From NCBI RefSeq assembly GCF_947623445.1, contig NC_135248.1, forward strand, positions 12,223,820 through 12,287,819: DNA of 64,000 nucleotides, written 5' to 3'. Source of the stretch: Clavelina lepadiformis. Taxonomy: Eukaryota > Chordata > Ascidiacea > Aplousobranchia > Clavelinidae. Below are positions 59,949-64,000 of the stretch, piece after piece (position 1 is the first letter of the stretch; the number at the start of each line of letters is the position of its first letter). The notes beneath the pieces were generated by a model, which saw only the letters and a list, made by a program, of their open reading frames with translations, was not told the DNA's origin and made no database searches. The position numbers and the translations under genes are program-made.

Positions 59949-61643
59949 ATGAAAGAAGCGCTGAAATCACATATGTACTGGCCCTTGCTATTTTTCATTT
60001 TATTGTTCTTTGGATTTTTTGCATGGTAAGTTTTGTGTATTAGGTATTGGGGTATCGATAGCTATGTATATTGTATATGATTTCACTAAACCAAAGAAAA
60101 TTTTCTCTCAATAGAAGAAGTCTTTGATACTGTTACTTATGATAACAATACTTTTTCATTGTTGGATATTTAATTGAATGATGTAAAACCAAATCCGGCA
60201 TAACTGGAGATAACGTACATCTGCTGGTGCAGTAAAAAATAAGTAAATGCAGCGTTTGATCACATGTCTACTGACTTGCAGAGCAATAACCTTACTAAAT
60301 GTATATAGGGGTTACAGTGGAGGGATTAGGGCTTTTGGCGTGCCCGTTATAAGCGTAGTTCTATTGTTATCGTACCAAACATGTATAGGCGACCAGAAAT
60401 TTTGTGCCTTGTTTTGGCAAAGCAGTGAAGTTTTTGTTGATTTAGCTAACTGCAATCATTCAATTATTTTGTCAATTTCAGTTACGGAATCTCACTCAGT
60501 TATCAACACGTGGTTTCGCCGCCTGAATGGCCCTTTGTTAGCGACACTGGCGCCAGGTCACCTGAAAGCACTTTGTTCACTCTAATTCTTTCACTGGCGT
60601 CGTTTATGGTTTTAATTACAATGTATTTATACTACAAGTGAGTATAACGTATGGTAGACTTGGACAGAAATTAGTAGTACAAAGCCAGGAAATGATAATA
60701 GCCGGCATACTACTTTGCGTTAAGAGCCGTTTATACCACTCCTAAAATGTGCTTTGCGTTGCTCAAGTCTGTACACTATCACAGATACGTAATTCATCAC
60801 CACCATCCAACCAAGCTGAATACCGCCGCCTTCGTGATTGGTTGTATTGCAAGCTTTGGAGTGGTGTTAGTAGGTGCATTTCAAGTAGGTTTCCTATCAT
60901 TAACTATGTGATTTGATACGTGCGTCTTATCTCAAATGAATGTTCAGCAACCAATCGATTTACTTTCTATTTCAGTGGACTGTTCTTCTGATCCCGCACT
61001 TGATTGGCGCCTTTACGGCCTTCATTGGAGCAATGATATATGGCTGGTTGATTGTCATAATATCGTGGCGTCAGTTGGTGCCACATGTACACGGCATGGC
61101 CATCGTTTATTGCAGATTAGCTTTAGTCATTTTAGGAAGCGCTGCCATAATTATCAGTATCCTTTTGTTAATACCAGCCCCACATGTTTTCGTTTAGGTT
61201 CAAATTAGTACAGATTGCTATAGTAATAAATTTGTCAAAGTATTACACCACTCACTTTTACTTCAGCCATATCTTCCACTGTGTTTAGTTGCAAGACTAT
61301 ATGTCGTGTTTGATTCCTTAACTCATTATTTATTTTTGCCATACAGTGATCATATTTGCTTCATTAATGCAGGTACCCGTTTTTATAGACACTAAAGAAT
61401 GAAACGTAATTATAAAAGACAAACAATTTCCTATACTTGTACTGCACCTACTTATACGGCTTCAAAAGCATCTTGAATTTTGTAACTTTTATTAAGGTTG
61501 ATGCCAGGTATAGTTCGACTGCGGCAATTACGGAATGGATTCTGATTTACGCCGCAGTTTTCTTCCTAGCCACTTTGATCTATGATCTTCGTCGAATCAA
61601 GAGCGCGGAAGTCAAACTTGTTTTACACGGCGACCACGTATAA
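59949..61643 (+). CDS. DRAM-like autophagy/lysosome membrane protein (copy c)
   Basis: Six exons: 59949-60025, 60482-60637, 60785-60884, 60976-61156, 61347-61372, 61497-61643; 687 bases, 228 residues (human DRAM1 238). DRAM/TMEM150 proteins have six helices and sit in lysosomal or plasma membranes; DRAM1 links p53 to autophagy. Visible marks: hydrophobic first helix (WPLLFFILLFFGFFACYG), the signature EWPFVSDTGARSPE between helices 1 and 2, TMYLYYKYVIHHHHP, VGAFQWTVLLIPHLIGAF, ITEWILIYAAVFFLATLIYD as last helix, and a basic end LRRIKSAEVK. Exon 5 has only 26 bases (ATCATATTTGCTTCATTAAT inside) and would be missed without comparison to copies a and b. The start is set by homology to copy b; an upstream in-frame ATG at 59784 would add 55 residues with no family support. 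Whether it is DRAM or TMEM150 proper is not decided. Confidence 0.88.
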
Positions 61644-61874
61644 CGAATCTCCAATTTCCCGTTAGCGATGACACTTGACGATACGGGACTGGAACCACTT
61701 CTACAACACTCAGCACTTAACTTACGTCCATACAAAGCTTCATGCAATGAATAAGATACTGCTATATGGTTATTTTTACATTGCTTTATTGCCTAAGTTT
61801 GTATATTTTCTTACAATATGCTAAGTTTAGCAATTTATAATACATTTTAGAAGTGTTTTTTGATACGAACTGTG

Positions 61875-62112
61875 TATTTTACCGTATGTAGGTCACGCAG
61901 CCTGTTGTAAAAGATAGGCGGTTAGGTAAGGAGAATGGGAACCAGGGAACGCAAAAAGTATATTTACGCAATTTAAGGCTTTATTGGAGTTAGGTTTGGG
62001 CTAGAAGGTAGATTTTGGTTAGGTTTAATTTAGCATGTTATAACATTTAAATTAGGTTAAGAAGAAACTATTAAAATTAGCTACAAACGCACAAATTTTT
62101 CCGGTGAAACAG
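61875..62112 (+). repeat. Copy A of the small MITE-like repeat
   Basis: Starts GTATTTTACCGTATGTAGG, contains GGTCACGCAGCCTGTTG and GGTTAGG, and ends CCGGTGAAACAG. The inverted ends (TATTTTACC / GGTGAAACA) are short. Copy B lies 870 bases further in opposite orientation. No coding sequence. Confidence 0.6.
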
Positions 62113-62373
62113 TGGCAGCCTTTTTTATATCACACCTTGTTCTCTTTGTCATTGCTTGTTTGAGCAGATTAATGCTGTTTCGATGCAGAGCAAACGAGAA
62201 ATGCTATGAAAGCAAAATCGCTTTGCCAATGCGCAGTTCATGAGTAGATCATTCAACAACACAGTCTCGTTTAGGCAGGCTTGTTGAAAAATACTTTTTT
62301 CTCTCTAATTCGTTTTTTTAAGAATTCGTTCCACCAAAGAGATTTAAACAAAATCTCTTTGGTTCCACTAAGA

Positions 62374-62689
62374 CAGGGGTCGGCAACCTTTTGCACTTAA
62401 AGAGCCATTTTAACCGATATTCCACAAAATAAAAATCACTGGGAGCCGCAAAACTATTTTCACAGTAAAACGAAAACGACACTCTGTAACAAAACTGTCA
62501 TGTGTCGCATTTATAAAAGCAGTTAATTCAGTAAGATTTAAATAATGTGATTACTATAATGAGCTCAGTGAGATAAAGACGCGAGTGTTTTTCTGTTTGT
62601 TTCTACTGTAGCAATAAAATTAATAAGAGCCGCATCAGAAGGATGAAAGAGCCGCATGCGGCTCCGGAGCCGCAGGTTGACGACCCCTG
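62374..62689. mobile_element. hAT-type MITE with perfect 8-bp target duplication
   Basis: Inverted ends CAGGGGTCGGCAACCTTTTG and CAGGTTGACGACCCCTG; target duplication CACTAAGA at 62366-62373 and 62690-62697, identical. Subterminal AGAGCC / GGCTC palindromes (GAGCCGCATGCGGCTC near 62649). 316 bases, no coding sequence. This end type is common for non-autonomous hAT elements in many animals. The perfect duplication suggests a fairly recent insertion. Confidence 0.93.
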
Positions 62690-62978
62690 CACTAAGAAAA
62701 ATGACTTTCATCGCGCCCCTGGTAAACTTTCAATTTCAAATTTTCAAATAATTAGCCTATAAAAGTCTTTTTTTCACTTTTTAATGTGAAAATCCTCGAA
62801 ACGCTTCGTGTTGCTTTAAAGAAATATTTTTAAGATTTACTCACCTCTCAAATTCACAGTTTGCTTCGTGGGATGTAGGGCTGCAAACATGATGGTGATT
62901 ATGGCTTTTTCTGAGTGCTTTTGTTACAGCGTACAGTAGACAAACCGCTGTTTTTGTCTCTAAAAATCATGGCTGCCA

Positions 62979-63204
62979 CTATTTCACCTGAAAAAGTCGT
63001 GTGTGCAAAGCTAGTTCTCACATTTTCTTGTTAACATAACTTAAATCTTATAACATAACAACCTAAACTTAACCTAAGTCTACCTTGTAGTCTGAAGTTA
63101 ACTTTAATCATACCCTAAATAACAAAAAACGACTTTTTGCATACCCTTTCTCCCTAACGGTATATCTTCACCAACAGACCGCGTGACCAACTTACAGTGA
63201 AATC
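62979..63204 (-). repeat. Copy B of the small MITE-like repeat
   Basis: Minus strand begins GATTTCACTGTAAGTTGG, has GGTCACGCGGTCTGTTGG and ACCGTTAGGGAGAAAGGG, and ends CAGGTGAAATAG. About 226 bases. Its order of motifs equals copy A, in opposite orientation. Confidence 0.65.
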
Positions 63205-63394
63205 AAAAACACTGTCACTGTCAAAAATTATATGTTTATACAGTAGTGTAGAATTTTTGTGCAATTTTATGACAGTTATTTCTAGAACAATGTAACATTG
63301 AAAAATAAAAGAAATCTATGTGTTTAAAAATAGATATGTATACACAAAATTTATATAGATATATATACACAAAATTGGCTAGTGTTAATCGGCA

Positions 63395-63466
63395 GGGGAT
63401 GTAGCTCAGTGGTAGAGCGCACGCTTTGCATGTGTGAGGCCCCGGGTTCGATCCCCGGCATCTCCA
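63395..63466 (+). tRNA. tRNA-Ala (TGC)
   Basis: GGGGATGTAGCTCAGTGG, anticodon loop CTTTGCATG, T arm GGGTTCGATCCC, end GGCATCTCCA. A run of twelve T follows within ten bases, a strong Pol III terminator. It differs from tRNA-Ala (CGC) at 53212-53283 by only a few bases. Confidence 0.97.
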
Positions 63467-64000
63467 GAGCTTTTTTTTTTTTTAATGTGATATCAATTTC
63501 CTGAATTATCAGGTAATTAAAATGCTTGTCTTAGACTCTGTCGTTAAATAATTCTCATAATTATTTAGGACTATTTTGCCCACATTGCTGTCAACGCAAT
63601 GTAACGAGAGAGACTGGAAATGTATTTTTTGTTGTTTACTTTTCGTGGTTGTTTGTTGGATAACGAGAAATAAAATGCTAACCATTATAGCGTATACTGT
63701 ACTGTTTAATTTTCGCCATTGTTTATTTTCGTATATGGGGAGCGAAAACTGTGGTGTTAACCTCGTTGTAAACTGGTCAATCAAGAAATACACTCACAAA
63801 CAATCAAAGAACGGGAAAAAATGGCGAAGCCGTGAAGGCTCAAAACTTGCAAAGTGTACATTATATTGGTGCTAAAAGTATAGAAAGTTAGTACCAAACC
63901 CACCCAAGAACCCAAAATACGTTTATGAAATAATAGCTCCACCAGCAAATAAACCAACCATTTAATAATATCTCAAAACGAAAAGTACTAAGTCTTTGCT
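63467..64000. other. Gene-free end of the window
   Basis: After the T run nothing is recognisable. Overlapping open frames on both strands at 63509-63875 have no domain features. Confidence 0.4.

Noticed and set aside
1-64000. CRISPR arrays, prokaryotic operons, riboswitches, rRNA genes
   Set aside because: None seen; the repeats present are eukaryotic MITEs, a minisatellite and simple sequence.

Overview
The window looks like nuclear DNA of an invertebrate animal, most likely a tunicate of the Ciona type. This is an inference: the DNA is AT-rich, genes have many short introns with canonical GT/AG borders, the tRNA genes are close to vertebrate ones, and the protein set is animal (BRD7/9, CRIP, SHMT2, CSAD, GLUT, DRAM). 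No prokaryotic, plasmid or CRISPR feature was seen. Most genes had to be assembled from exons by splice sites and reading phase; every assembled coding sequence given here adds up to a whole number of codons.

Layout. 1-5.8 kb: a gene graveyard with a decayed third CRIP copy, two decayed C2H2 zinc-finger relics, and one intact single-exon CRIP gene (minus). 5.8-10.1 kb: a BRD7/9 bromodomain gene (minus, two coding exons) and a second single-exon CRIP gene (minus). 13.2-18.7 kb: mitochondrial-type serine hydroxymethyltransferase (minus, 13 exons). 19.8-20.8 kb and 22.98-23.54 kb: two small spliced genes of unknown function (151 and 122 residues), the second visible only after splicing. 23.97-28.8 kb: a cysteine sulfinate/glutamate-type decarboxylase (minus, 13 coding exons) with two intron-containing tRNA-Tyr genes inside its largest intron.

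28.8-39.2 kb is gene-poor and holds tRNA-Asn, tRNA-Met and a third tRNA-Tyr, a pogo/Tigger-like MITE with TA target duplication, a hAT-like remnant, a gag-like fossil and a second transposon-derived fossil. 39.3-52.5 kb holds two divergent (head-to-head) GLUT/SLC2A sugar-transporter paralogues sharing a 3.9 kb spacer, which contains a minisatellite and a hAT MITE with a perfect 8-bp target duplication. 53.2-53.4 kb: tRNA-Ala(CGC) and tRNA-Ser(GCT).

54.3-61.6 kb is a tandem array of three DRAM-like membrane protein copies: a 3'-end remnant, a six-exon copy with an in-frame TAG exactly where its sister has TGG, and a full six-exon copy. 57.3-63.5 kb also has two more hAT MITEs with target duplications, several copies of a small unnamed MITE family (also at the window start), and tRNA-Ala(TGC).

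I found no new molecular machine. The points most worth a second look are the DRAM array with its single nonsense codon, the head-to-head GLUT pair with matching exon sizes, two unknown but clearly spliced small proteins, and the local history of CRIP and zinc-finger duplication and decay.
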